Origin: Undaria pinnatifida | Lineage: Eukaryota; Sar; Phaeophyceae; Laminariales; Alariaceae | Reading direction: 5' to 3' | NCBI GenBank assembly: GCA_012845835.1 | Contig: JABAKD010000002.1 | Span: 2,568,501-2,632,500 of the forward strand | Length of the DNA: 64,000 nt | Shown here: positions 1 to 10,864 of the stretch, in pieces | Position numbering within the stretch: position 1 is the first letter of the stretch | How the letters are laid out: every line of letters starts with the position of its first letter | Notes under the pieces: generated by a model | Database searches by the model: none | What the model saw: the letters and a program-made list of their open reading frames with translations, nothing else | What the model was told of the DNA's origin: nothing | Made by a program: the position numbers and the translations under genes

Positions 1-780
1 GGAAGAAAAAATGCTGAATTGTTCTCGCGATAAAAACGAAGAACGCACGTACGGTAATGGGAAGGGGGAAGAAGAGCCCGCTATGCGACCCCGGATCTGA
101 GTTAGTACTGGGAGAGGGAGCGCGAGAGTAATGCGAAGATAATTAATGGGACGGGGAAAAAAAAAGAAAAAAAGTATGAACAGTTTAAATTATTTAATAG
201 CGAGTTCGGGTTGTGTCTAGCGATTCCATAGGCACTAAATACGAAACAGGTGCTATTCAACCAGCACTACAACGAAAGTAGGCACTACTCAAACCGGCAC
301 TATATGGGCATTCCCTACTTCATCATCGTCCCGGAGCGGTCCGCACACGACCATTCGAGCCAGGTACCATTTTTCGACAAAAGATAAGATCCGTTTGTAG
401 ATCAACAGGTTTTGTTATATTGTCGTACAGACGAGTGTGTATATTTTGTATTTTGTTGACACACGAGCGAATGTATCTGTAGCATGAGTATACACCTACC
501 GAAACTATGTTCTTCTGTGTTCCTGGACTGCAGCCATGATGGTCCTTATATCTAATTTGAGTGTTTGAGCCCCCCACGCCCCTAAGGAGGCTGGTGCTGA
601 TTAGCAGTGCAGCACAAACCAACGAAGTTACAAATTGCAAATTACCTCACACGAACTACCATGTACCTTACCCTGCTGGCATGCTGTACAGGTGTGTACA
701 TGCTGGTACTCGTCATCATGCCGGTGATCTCGTCCGAATTATATGAATACGTACGTCGTCTACAACAAAATGACTTGGAA
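1..780. other. Intergenic, nothing recognised
   Basis: A-rich start; short open frames only, none with coding character. Confidence 0.5.
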
Positions 781-786
781 GTATAT

Positions 787-870
787 AATACGCGCGATCG
801 GAGTATCACACACAGCTTGCAGAGATGAGTTTTCGACACAATCTTCGATCTCACAGCTGGAGTGTATTTT
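787..870 (-). repeat. Repeat A fragment
   Basis: Repeat A is defined by AATACACTCCAGCTGTGAGA, CATCTTTGCAAGCTGTGTG, GATCGCGCGTATTACG and TAGGTCGGCGACTCCCCTT in order. This is a reversed partial copy. Confidence 0.7.
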
Positions 871-895
871 CTTTTTTTTATAATAATAATGAATC

Positions 896-1186
896 GGTCG
901 CCCCGGTGGCGTATCAGGTTATCCTCGAAGCTGGTATAGGTCAGTTTCGTGAGTTCGAATCCCCCCGAGTGCATACGTACTCGTATGAATTCGTGCGGAC
1001 TTTCACTTTGGCACAAATTGACTTGCGGAAAACGCGAGAGCGTGAGGTAGGAAACGCGATGAAAAATCGACGTGCAGTGGGATTGCTGAACCCTATGCGC
1101 GATAAAAAATGAAGGCAAGAGCACCTGTGACCACGGCTCATCCAGAAGCTGGACAGCAGACGTGTGCGAAAAAAAATAATAATAAT
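896..1186 (+). mobile_element. tRNA-derived SINE, copy 1
   Basis: Full-length type copy. A-box-like TGGCGTATCAGG at 907-918 and B-box-like AGTTCGAATCC at 952-962 give an internal pol III promoter with tRNA-like spacing. The unrelated body contains GAGCAGTGG-like and CCAGAAGCTGGA segments and ends in A-run plus (TAA)n. AATAATAATG flanks both ends as a probable target-site duplication, inside a repeat A tail. Confidence 0.75.
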
Positions 1187-1690
1187 GTTGTCGGAGGGCA
1201 AAAAATAAATAAATAATAATAATGGTTGTACGATGCACGACGAGTTTTTCACGAGCATAGTAGTGATGAGCAGCAGCAAAGTAACGCGTGGCAGATATTT
1301 AAATATTACTAGTAGTAGACGAGAGCTGTCGAGGGAGCTGTGTCGGGGTGGCGTCCGTGTGGCTACCGGGTGTGCTGTGTGTTGTGTGTTGTGTGCTGTG
1401 TCGTTGGATACATGCTATGATATACCTGGTATACAGGTATCAGGTTGTTGTTTACACATTAACTCGCATAATCAAGTCCGGCATGGCCACAGGACAGGCT
1501 CCATCACTACTGTGGAGCGGGTGGGTTGGTGTTTTAAAACCCCAGCATAATAAACCAAAACTGGTCCGCGCATACGATGTATACCAAATGTGCATATTAA
1601 TATGATACGACCAAGCTTCCCAGTGTCGCAGGTGTGGTTAGTCCCGGGGGTGTCTGCTGCAAGTCAAAGGTGAAGTTGAAAAGGGGGACA
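1187..1690. repeat. Intergenic with repeat H copy at about 1,455-1,570
   Basis: Repeat H carries CATAATCAAGTCCG, a GGTCACAGGACAGGCTCCAG-like core, CTGGAGTGGG and a downstream CACGCATA. TGTGTTG-rich tract at about 1,370-1,400. No gene seen. Confidence 0.55.
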
Positions 1691-1982
1691 AGAGTCTACT
1701 CGTAAAAACTAAAGCAAAAGCAATTACTATTGATAATAGCCACTGCCCTTGTGACCGGACAGGTAACACCGACCAGCACGAACGAGTTCATAGCTTAATC
1801 TATCTACCTGACGATATCATCGTATATATAGCTGAAGTCTTGTAAAAACTAAAGCAAAAACAACTACTATTAACAATAGCCACTGCCCTTGTGACCGGAC
1901 AGGTAACACCGACCAGCACGAACGAGTTCGTTAATAGCTTAATCTATCTACCTCCTATATCACCGTGTATATAGCTGAAGTA
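1690..1982 (+). repeat. Tandem duplication, about 150-bp unit
   Basis: Two copies of a unit with AAAAACTAAAGCAAAA, CCCTTGTGACCGGACAGGTA and AGCTTAATCTATCTACCT. Confidence 0.8.
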
Positions 1983-2595
1983 GTCGTACACATCTCCCAA
2001 AAAAAAGTAAAGTGGAATCGGAAGTCATACTTGCAGTGCGTACCCAGGTATGTAATTAGTTACGTAGACACGCCAGCAGGGGGGGTTAGCGATGTAAGGG
2101 GTAAGGCAAGCTACCACGCGCAAGCCAACACAGCGCTATGATACGAAAACAAAAAAAAAAACGCGTCCGATCCACCAGGTAAGCAACAAAATGAAAAACG
2201 ACGTAAGACAACCACGTGTGTATGCATTTTGCACGTATTCATATTAATTCATGGTGTAAATACATATACCTGGGATACGTGAGCTCGCTTGCCGGGGGAA
2301 GCGTACGAGCAATAAAATACAAGTACGAGTATCATTATCAGGTATGTATACCAATTCCACTTTGTGTACTTGTATGTTTCTGGCGGAGGCATGAATTGCG
2401 TCAGCTGTGATATATGCGTGTACCACCTTTGGTTTGTGCTTTTTCCCTGGGGTATTCCTCAGCTCCAGAGTGACTGGAGCCTGTCCTGTGACGACGGACT
2501 TGATTGTGCGAGTTAATGAGAGAACAACAACAACCAGGTGCCTTTGTTTGGTATTGTCACATGGTATAGTATGTACGTATTTATATTATAAAATT
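1983..2595. repeat. Intergenic; repeat H (-) at about 2,440-2,540
   Basis: CTCCAGAGTGACTGGAGCCT followed by GTTAATGAGAGAACAACAAC, the reversed repeat H terminus. Nothing else recognised. Confidence 0.5.
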
Positions 2596-3240
2596 GCAAA
2601 TACACTTCAGCTGGGAGATCGAAGATTTTGTCGCAACTTATCTTTGCAAGCTGTGTGTGACACTCCGATCGCGCGTATTACTGGGTGTGTGTCCTCATGA
2701 AGGATATATTATAAAAATGAAAATACACTCCAGCTGTGAGATTGAAGATTTCGTCGAAACTCATCTTTGCAAGCTGTGTGACACTCCGATCGCGCGTATT
2801 ACGAGTTGTGTGTTCTCATAAAGGATATAGGTCGGCGACTCCCCTTACAACTACAGTGTAGCTATCAGGGTCAACAGGGTGATTTTAGTCAGTCTGTGCG
2901 CGGAAACTATAAAACACGTTTTCTAGGGGGACAAAATCTGACAGCTGTGGAGGGAAATGTATCCTTTTATCAAGTGAATCCTATAAGTTATGAAAATTTT
3001 AAATACACTCCAGCTGTGAGATTGAAGTTTTTGTCGAAACTCATCTTTGCAAGCTGTGTGTGATACTCCAAAGGATGTAAAGGTCGGCGACTCCCGTTGG
3101 AACTACACTTGGTGTAGCTTGTACCACGGTCAACAGGGTGATGTTAATCAGTCTGTGCGCGGAAACTATGAAACCCGTTTTTGAGAGGGACAAAATCTGA
3201 CAGCTGTGGAAGGAAATGCAACAGTTTATCAAGTGTATCC
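2595..3240 (+). repeat. Repeat A cluster (about four partial or full units)
   Basis: Successive copies start near 2,595, 2,720 and 3,000. The long form continues through CAGGGTCAACAGGGTGAT, GCGCGGAAACTATAAAAC and GGGACAAAATCTGACAGCTG. Confidence 0.75.
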
Positions 3241-3945
3241 TGTAAGTCGTATTTATATCTGGAAGCCATTAATTAACGGTTAATGGTCTGATATCGTCAA
3301 CACGCATTGCGGAGCAGATACAAGAATACCGAACCACACATAGCAAAGCAAGGGCGTGTGTGAAAGGAGAGGAGAGAGGAGAGGTAGGGGGAAAGAGGGG
3401 AGGGGAGATGGGGGGAGGGTTCGTTTGAGGGGCCTAGGGGCCTGGTGTGAGTACATTATTGAACTAATGAAACGCCTCTGCTCGTGGTAATAACACTATT
3501 AATAGCAGATCTACGGCAACTGCACAGAGTACTGTTTGTTCAAAAATAACAGCCAATGGCACGTACACAGACCCAGGATCCAGAACCCAGAACCCAGAAC
3601 CTACAAAACAGAACTTAGAACCCCTTGAATCCAGAACCCAGGCAGAGCGCAGACGCCGCCAGCAGGCAGCACCCAGCACCATCATGGACACACAAAAAAA
3701 ATAATAATCAAGCGCAACACACGTTAAGATCCACGATTTGAAGACCCGTGGCGATATATACGAACGTTGTGATCATGATGAGATTAGGCGCCATATTTCG
3801 TTTTTTTTTTGTTTCTTTTTTTTTGTTTTTTTCAACGAAAAAAAAACCCTCCGTGGCCGGCCGCCTGAGGCCGCCTGATGGATTGCTAGCACCTACGAGT
3901 ATTATCACCTATCCCCTTATCATACATAGACATAAGGCGCGTGCT
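3241..3945. other. Intergenic; purine-rich and AGAACCC tandem tracts
   Basis: GAGAGG-rich run at 3,355-3,420 and imperfect CAGAACC tandem units at about 3,570-3,650. No gene seen. Confidence 0.5.
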
Positions 3946-4800
3946 TACGATAGAGATATTAAGGTATACCGTTTTTTGGCGAGGGGCGTGTTGTGAATGA
4001 CGGGGCTTCTCAACCCAAAATCGTTGGAAATATGTCATTTTTTGCATGATTCTCGCTGTATATACCTACGTAGGCCATGGGATTTTATACTATCCGCGAT
4101 AAAGCAGGTTTATTGTATTTTTCTCCAAAATCGTTTTTTGGGGTTAAGAAGGACCTGCTTAAGGAGGTTTTTTCTTGACCTTCCAGAGTGATGAACCTCC
4201 GAAAGAAAGGGGTTCATACCTAGGCCATGGGATTTTTCATCCGCGATAAAGCGGCATGTATTTATCACAAATCGTTTTCTGGGGTTAAGAAGGACGTGTC
4301 TTGAGGAGGTTTTTTCTTGACCTTCCAGAGTGAGGAACCTCTAAAAAAAATTGGTTCACCTCTATCGTGGCTATCGTGGCACGCGCCTTGACCCCCCTTC
4401 CCCCCCCCCCTCTCGCCCACAGAGCAGCCCTGCAAGAGTTTCGACAAAGTCTCGATCTCAAAGCCGAGAGTGAGGTTGGTGTCTTTCGAGTACTGACGCG
4501 TGCTACAATAGAGGCGCGCCAACCATGTTTTTTCTGAGGTTGTTCCTCAATTCGGGAGCCCCGAACCCCTCCCTATACTAAATCCAAGTAATTTTGTCCC
4601 CATAGACGGGTTTCTAGTTGTAAAGGGGATAACCCTCTCCCAACAACTGATTTGAAGAAAAGCAAAACTACTGCTGCATACCGGATGAAAAATTCCATGG
4701 CCTAGATACACAACGAGAATCGCGCGCGCAAAAAAGTGTCCTATTATTTATTTATTTTTCCGACGATTAAGGGGTTAAGGAGCCCCGTCATGCAGGAACC
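3945..4800 (+). repeat. Repeat D and E copies
   Basis: Repeat D: GACGCGTGCTACGATAGAGG-like start, TTTTTTGGC, GGGGCTCCTTAACCCCAAAA, then CCATGGGATTTTTCATCCGC. Repeat E: CCCCTCCCTATAC, TTTTGTCCCC and GGGTTTCCAGTTGTAAAGGG. D copies at about 3,955-4,110 and 4,215-4,340, a D-like reversed part at 4,665-4,800, and E at 4,550-4,640. Confidence 0.65.
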
Positions 4801-5514
4801 GTTTCAGACGAAAACTGCCACCTCTGTCGTAGCATGCGTCTGCTTGCTTCTTAGGACAGGGCATCGCAGTGAAATTGGTGTCTTTCAGAATGTGTGTTTT
4901 CATGAACAAGGCAACGCAGGCGGCAGCAGTCGCATCGACAGCAGCAGTACCGACAGCAGTAGCGCCGACAGCAGTGGCAGCGCCGACAGCTGTGTGAAGA
5001 GGGGGGCTGGGACAAATGTTTTTCGGGTGTTGGACTATAAAGCGGGGTGTTCTGCTCGCTACGAAGTGCACAGCTTTAGCTATCGGCTACTTCCAAGATT
5101 GGGTACTGCATCAAGTACACCACGACAATAACCCACCACCCAGCCGAAGCAGCACAGCAAGCGGTAGCGGTAGCGGTGGTGGTGGTGGTGGTGGCGGTGG
5201 ATATGCGCTGGGGGGGGTAGATGGGGTGGGGGGGAGACTCTAAAGTGCTGCGCTGATTGAAATCGGTGCATTGATCTACTTATGAATACGTATGAATATT
5301 ATATAATAGACCTGTATCCTTCACGAGGGTATACTCACTCCGTATCACGCGTGATCGAAGTATCACACGCAGCCTGCAAAGCTGAGTTTTGATTGAAGTC
5401 CTTTTTGGTCGATCTCACAGCTGAAGTGTGTTTTTTCAGTTTTTTATATCAACTGACGTAATCGGCGGGTATATTACTGTCGTTTCATTCTCCGTCGTTG
5501 GTCATGGTAGCAGC
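4801..5514. other. Intergenic; CAG-rich tract, GGT tract, repeat A (-)
   Basis: GACAGCAGC-like units at 4,915-5,000, a GGTAGC/GGTGGT tract at 5,160-5,230, and reversed repeat A at 5,345-5,430. No supported gene. Confidence 0.5.
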
Positions 5515-6195
5515 AGGTCAGAGGTATAAACAGACAATGCAGTTTCTATCCATCGGCGGCGTTATCGACGAAGACGCTGGCCTCATGGTTGAGATCAATC
5601 GACCGGCCCGACTCATGAGAGCATGCTACAAGCGGTACGGCCCTGAACTATAGGATATGACGAACGCCCGGCTCAGCCTGAAGCCCCGCCTGCTAGGCCG
5701 AGGTGGTTGAGACCCTGCTGTACCGTGTGTGACGTATGTAGACAATCAACGCGGCTCACTAACTATGTCGAGCTCCGAAAAGACGCACCTCGCAGTCCTC
5801 CGGCGAGTCCTTGGCTTCTAGCGTCGTGCCGACCGTATCAACCTCTCGTACGCCAAGGGCCTCAAGAATACACAATTTGAGAGCATTGAGAGCGATCCTC
5901 CGGAAACGGCTGCTTTTCTTTGCCGGGCTATGGTACGGCGAAAGGGGTGATTGTCAAGTTGGACGGTGTATGCGCAGATAGCCGATGGAAAAAAAACGGC
6001 ATCAGGTGGGCCACCGAACCATTGCCTGAGATCGCTGAGAGACGACCTCGCCGTTTTTGGATCTACGGAAGATTCCCCATGGAAGGCTGAAGTTGAAAAC
6101 GTGTCCGCCCAGCTAATAAGGTGTGCTTGCAAATGGTACCGAGGGATCCTCGAAGCAGCCAAACGGTTCATGGCCAGGTGGCACTTAGAGGTGGA
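5515..6195 (+). pseudogene. Decayed LINE (non-LTR retrotransposon) ORF2 3' end
   Basis: Conceptual reading across stops and frameshifts gives blocks typical of the region after the reverse transcriptase core in LINE ORF2: FLSIGGVIDEDAGLMVEINR, then RARL-like MRACYKRYGPEL, HLAVLRRVLGF, NLSYAKGLK, and CKWYRGILEAAKRFMARWH. Several in-frame stops (for example TAG after GPEL at about 5,650 and TAG after VLGF) show it is dead. Sequence 5' of it and the catalytic RT core are absent, consistent with 5' truncation. Confidence 0.7.
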
Positions 6196-7465
6196 AAATA
6201 AGAGCTCGCGGCGCCTCGCAGCCGGATGCGTGACGCACAAAGCCGGAAGGGGGGTGGGGGGGGGTAGGGAAGCCACTGATGTTGGAGATAGCAAGAAGTG
6301 CACGACAGACAGGGTAGCAAGTACCAAGGCACCAGGCCGACTAAGAGGTAGAACATGTCTACGTAGCCTCAAGCTTCTGCGACTACCTTGTGATGTGTTG
6401 TTGCTCTTGTTGTTTGGAACGTTTGCCCCACCCCCCTCGGTTGTGCAGTGTCAGCCGATACTGCGGTAGTACCGCCGCCAGTATGCGGATTCTCGCTTAA
6501 ACGGTTGCCTCATTTCCCCTTTCATCCCATTTTCTCCTCCCTTCCTTCCCCCTTCTGCCTTCGCTTCTCTTATTTTAATTATGTTTCCGTTTTGCTTTTG
6601 CCCTTTCTGTTTTCCCTTTGTGAGCCCTTTGGAGGCTATTTGGGCGATCGTGTCGGTATGGACACCGCCACCGTTGAAAGATACAGTAAGTAGAGGACAG
6701 GCCAAGCAGCAATGCTCCAACCCTTTTTTAGATGCAGTCGGGGCTCAGTTTAGGTTTTGCTCCGATGCCGTGTGGGTGGTGTCGTCTGCTGTGCTGCCGC
6801 GTGGTTGCTTGCTTAGTTGTTCGGCTTTGTTTTCGCCTTCGGCACGGCGTCGGCGATGACGGTATTGTCACCACTTGCCGGTAGCTAGTCTGTCAGAAGA
6901 AGTGCACAGGTGACATGCGGCAATGCTCGTACTCCTACAGCAGTAGGGTCGTTCGAAACCCACTGTGGTTGCTGCCCCCGACGTGGTTGGTTGGATGGCT
7001 TCATCTTCTTTGTTGCTCGCTGCTGGCTCTCTGTTGTGCTTTGTCTTCCGTTTTTCTCGTGCCGTCCTGTTTCCTCTTGCTTAATTATTTGTTTCTAATG
7101 TTTTTCCCTTTTCGTATTTTTGTTCATCTTTTACCTTTTTTTTTGTTTTGCTGCTGCTGCAATTAGTCTGGTGTGCTGGCTTGCACGGGTTTGCTTTTTT
7201 CCCCCGTTCTCATTTGTGCGATTGGCATTGCATGCCCAAATTACCTAGCTGCATTTGACACGTGTATTTCTGTCTCGCAGTTCGTGAGCACAGAGCCCGT
7301 CTCTCTATAGGGCGTCAACACGGACACTGGTTTCTGCTGGATGTAGATGGGTAGATGGGTGGAAAGGTGAGAATAATGTGACGAGCACACACGTTCTCCT
7401 ATTCATGGTATATTATCATATGATACCACTGATATCTCCTATCGTCATCGATCACACCATAATAA
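6196..7465. other. Intergenic; pyrimidine-rich, repeat I at about 7,150-7,370
   Basis: T/C-rich tracts at 6,500-6,620 and 7,010-7,150. Repeat I: GTGTGCTGGCTTGCA, CACAGAGC(C/T)CGTCTCT and GACACTGGTT, shared with 19,390-19,535 and 21,270-21,440. No gene seen. Confidence 0.5.
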
Positions 7466-7541
7466 TAATGGTATTCCTCAGCTCCAGAGTGACTGGAGCC
7501 TGTCCTGTGACCACGGACTTGATTATGCGAGTTAATGTGAG

Positions 7542-7574
<33 letters not shown>

Positions 7575-7575
7575 A
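7465..7575 (-). repeat. Repeat H copy ending in (AAC)n
   Basis: CTCCAGAGTGACTGGAGCCT, GACCACGGACTTGATTATGC, then about ten AAC units. Confidence 0.7.
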
Positions 7576-8008
7576 TCATAACATCATCGTGCACATTCAA
7601 ATGTCATTTGATGATCGTGGCGCGCTCGTTCTTCGTTTCCCCTCTCCCCTCCTCTCCCCGCCCCCCCCCCATCCACCCCGGTCCCCCTCCCCCCTTCCCT
7701 TTCCCTCCCCTGCCTCCCTTCCCCTTCTCGTTCTTCTCACCCTATTTCCGTTCGCCCTGCCACCCGGGGGCTGAGATGACGTCAGCGAATGAGAGCTAGA
7801 ATCACGACATTCCGTCTTCACAACACATATTAGATGTGTATGCCGTAGACGCTGTAAGCTCAACAACACTGACAATGCCACCCACCACTACCTCCACCAA
7901 CACCACCAACACCACCAACACCACCACCACCACCACCACCACGAGAACCACGACCAAAACGCTCTTTAACAGTGTACCCTAAGACCCTTTTCATACAGTC
8001 GGACTTGT
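7576..8008. other. Intergenic; CT-rich and CCACCA tracts
   Basis: Near-pure pyrimidine tract at 7,636-7,765 and a CCACCAACA/CCACCA microsatellite at 7,875-7,945. No gene. Confidence 0.6.
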
Positions 8009-8151
8009 CAGTCGAAAACGGCCGTTTTCGACTGAAGCCCAAATCGGGCTTTCTTACACAGTCGAAAAAGAGCTCTTTCGACTAAACTTTTTTCGACTGA
8101 GTTCTCCGACTGGGGGATCCAGTCGAAAAACTTGACTTTTTCGACTGGATC
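8009..8151. repeat. Cluster of hairpins sharing CAGTCGAAAA stems
   Basis: Perfect 26-bp palindrome at 8,009-8,034 (half-site CAGTCGAAAACGG). AAGCCC/GGGCTT hairpin at 8,035-8,051. Near-palindrome with AGTCGAAA/TTTCGACT ends at 8,060-8,083. Hairpin with 15-bp perfect arms GATCCAGTCGAAAAA and a 6-nt loop at 8,116-8,151. Confidence 0.85.
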
Positions 8152-8511
8152 TGTCAGTCCAGAAGATCAGCCGAAAAACTTTTACTCCTGTTTTTAGAAC
8201 CCATCGCGTCCCACCACAAAACACCCACCCACATGCCCACACACCCATACCAGGTACCACATAGCAGTATCATACAACAGCGCCGACGCTGCCTTGGCTA
8301 TCACTGCTGTTGCTTCTCGCCGCAAGTCAGCGTGCCGCGCTCCTAGCTCCGCTCGCCAGCAGCGTGTATCACACGACAGCAGTAGCGCGCGTTATCGATG
8401 CCGTTTTGCCAACAACGGCTACGCCTGCTGTAGCTTTGGCGGCTCTCGGCTGAGTGCAACGCCACGAACGTAAAAACCAGGCGCCTCTAATATCAGTACT
8501 ATTAATGGTAC
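8152..8511. other. Intergenic, nothing recognised
   Basis: Short GC-rich stretch at 8,280-8,450 with open frames but no recognisable product. Confidence 0.4.
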
Positions 8512-8807
8512 TTTTTTTTCACACTTGTACTTTTCAGCTTCTGGACAAGCCGTGGTCACAGGTGTCGTCTCTTCTTCCCCCCGGTTCTTGCCTTCACTTT
8601 TCATCGCGCATAGAGTTCAGCAATTCTACCGCTCGTCGATTTTTCATTGAGTGTTGCTAACTCACGCTCTCGCGTTTTCCACAGGTCAATTCGTGCTCAA
8701 GAAAAAGTCCCCACGAATTTATACGAGTATGCGCTCGGGGGCATTCGAGCTCACGAAACTGACCTCTACCAGGCTCGAGGATATCCTGAGACGCCACCGG
8801 GACGACC
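8512..8807 (-). mobile_element. tRNA-derived SINE, copy 2
   Basis: Same element reversed: poly-T at 8,512-8,519, body, then complement of the B box near 8,742-8,752 and the head ending at CGACC. Nearly full length. Confidence 0.75.
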
Positions 8808-8823
8808 GGGTAGTACTCGGGTA

Positions 8824-9725
8824 GTACTGCAACCCCCCAGCCCCCCCTCCCCCGCCCCCCGCCCATTAGTTTCCCCCACTTTTCCCCCGTCCTCCGCCTA
8901 CTAGCTCTCTCACCCTGTGTTGGATTATGTCCCAGTCAACGCTGATACTTGAAGCATCAATACAAATACTGCTAGCTAGTCAGTGCTACCATCAATACTC
9001 ATGCTGCCCCCCCCCCCCCCCCCCCCGCCCTCCGCCTACTATCTCTCCCATGAATCTGATTGGATGGGGGCATCGGCAGCAGCCAATCAGCGGAGTAAAG
9101 AACAACAGAACAAAATGTGTTTCGTGTGCGTGGCCGCTATATCTGGCTGCTGAGATCCAAAACTAACCGATACTTATGCTGCGACCCCCAACCCCCCCCC
9201 TGCCCTTCGCCTACTCTCTCCCACCCCTCTTCTGTGGATTGCCTTAATCTCCCCTGTTGAATTTGATTGAATGGCCGCTTCGACGGCAGCCAAATAGCAG
9301 ACTCGCTAGCAATAAATCAACAACTGGGAATTTGTTTGGTCGCTATATCTGGCCATTGAGACCCAAAACCAACCAATACTGGTTCTGTAACTCCCCCCCC
9401 CTCCGCTTACTATCTCTCCCCCATTTTTTGGGTTGCATTTGATTGGACCGGGGCTTCGACGGTAGCCAATCAGGGGGCTCGCTAACAATAAATCATAAAC
9501 TTATGATTGCTTGCGGTTGCTAGGCCTGGCTGCTGAGATCAAACACCAACCTATACCATTTCGGCGACCCCCCCCCCCCCCCCCCCCCACGCGCGCGCTC
9601 CCTCCGCCATTTCTCCCCCCCCTTCTTTGGTTGAATTTGATTGGATGGGGACTTTCACGGCAGCCCGCTAGCAGTAACACAAGAGCTTCTCGTTAGGACG
9701 CTATACCGAGCTGCTAAGCTCCAAA
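8824..9725 (+). repeat. Minisatellite, about 5 units of roughly 180 bp with poly-C and CCAAT motifs
   Basis: Each unit has a long C-run, CCTCCGCCTACT, a TTGATTGGATGG-like element, GCAGCCAATCAG, CGCTATATCTGGCTGCTGAG and an AACCAAC segment. The ATTGG and CCAAT elements form an inverted pair in several units. Confidence 0.8.
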
Positions 9726-9760
9726 GCTGGCCAAAAAAATTGTAGCATCTGCTGGGCACG

Positions 9761-9889
9761 ATGCTGCGGAGGTTGGTGCTCCGCTTTAGCGAAGAGGGGA
9801 TCGGGGGGGGGAGCGCCACGAGCGTGGTCAAGTCGGGAATTTCCAAGCAGGCCGTGGAGGCAATCGGCTTGGATTCGGATCACGAGGAG
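9761..9889 (+). CDS. Candidate coding exon (possible first exon of an unknown gene or of the myosin)
   Basis: ATG-initiated, GC-rich, 43 codons in phase 0 starting MLRRLVLRFSEEGIGGG and ending LDSDHEE before a possible donor GAG|GTATGA. An in-frame TAG lies 18 nt upstream of the ATG. It directly follows a minisatellite containing CCAAT motifs. The acidic end would join the acidic start of myosin exon 1 in phase, but across an intron of about 20 kb. No family match recognised; it may be a chance open frame. Confidence 0.3.
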
Positions 9890-9939
9890 GTATGATAAGA
9901 TATGACTGTTGTTGTTGTTCTCACATCTACCTTTGTGAG

Positions 9940-10180
9940 GAGCCATTGATACCGGCCGAAAGGCGACAAGCAGCGCGATCTAATCAATCGTCCTAGGAAA
10001 AGCTTGAGGCAACAATCTGACTGTCGTCATGCCTCACGCTTGCGCTCAAATATAGCTTGTTGCGTTGCCGTTCGAACGCACCTCCTACACCAGCAGCTAT
10101 TAATGAGATCACTTCATGTGGCCAATACCGTAATCGTCAGCTTTTTTCGTCAAATTTTGCGTCTCAAGTCCCCAAGAGGC
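9940..10180 (+). repeat. Repeat G copy
   Basis: Repeat G: CGACAAGCAGCGC, AAAGCTTGAGGCA, GCCTCACGCTTG, GTTGCAGTTCGAACAC-like, CACCAGCAG, GATGCCGTAATCGTC and GCGTCTCAAGT. Other copies: 12,790-13,075, 17,200-17,470, 25,755-25,990, 28,640-28,880, 56,535-56,720 (-). Confidence 0.7.
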
Positions 10181-10860
10181 TCACTTGCAGAACTGCTCCC
10201 ACGTTTGGAGGTACAAACGACTCGGGAATTGTGTAGATGCGCGTTTTTGTTTTTTTGCAGTTCTAACGGTTTCAGAACTGGGTCCACGATTTTAGATATA
10301 CAGATTGTCTGGGAGTTGAAGTGAGACATGTTTTGTAGTTTCACCGCACATCGGCGTTTGATACGTGTCGTCTGTGAATTTGACTTGGTTGGGGAAATAA
10401 TGGTGCCACCACTCGTGGCGACGGCAGTGCAAGCTAGGGCGGCCTCAGGTGGCCGTGTTTGCGGTGGTGTTGGTGGTGTTGGTGATGTTGGTGGTGGTGG
10501 AGTTGGTGTTGACGGTGTTGGTGTTGGTGTTGGTGTTGGTGTTGGTGATGTTGTGAATTGTAGAGCATTTTTGAGGCGGTTGCCTTGAGAAGGCGGTTTG
10601 CCTCGGCGACTTTTTCATGACTTGAATGCCTCTAAACCTTTTTTGTTACCTCAATGCTTACCCTAGCTGGCAATGTGTCTCTTCTTAGCTCCCCCCAAAC
10701 CCCGATTTCAAAGAGTTCGCACGTATTGCGGAACATTTGTAAGTTAGTACCGTACTAGTGAACATTTAACTGGATTCGTATCACGCTCCAAGTTGCGAGC
10801 TATTAATATTAATAATTAACTATGTACGGCAGTACAGCTGCTGCTGTGTCGCGACATCGA
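10181..10860. other. Intergenic; GGTGTT microsatellite at 10,462-10,555
   Basis: Imperfect GGTGTTGGTGTT tract; otherwise nothing recognised. Confidence 0.5.
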
Positions 10861-10864
10861 GGAT

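Noticed and set aside
907-975. Functional tRNA gene
   Set aside because: A- and B-box-like elements are present but no complete cloverleaf or anticodon arm can be folded by eye, and it is part of a multicopy SINE.
5818-6372. 184-codon minus-strand frame
   Set aside because: Antisense to recognisable LINE remnant; no family match.
8824-9725. CRISPR-like spaced repeats
   Set aside because: Units are about 180 bp, degenerate and eukaryotic in context; a minisatellite, not a CRISPR array.
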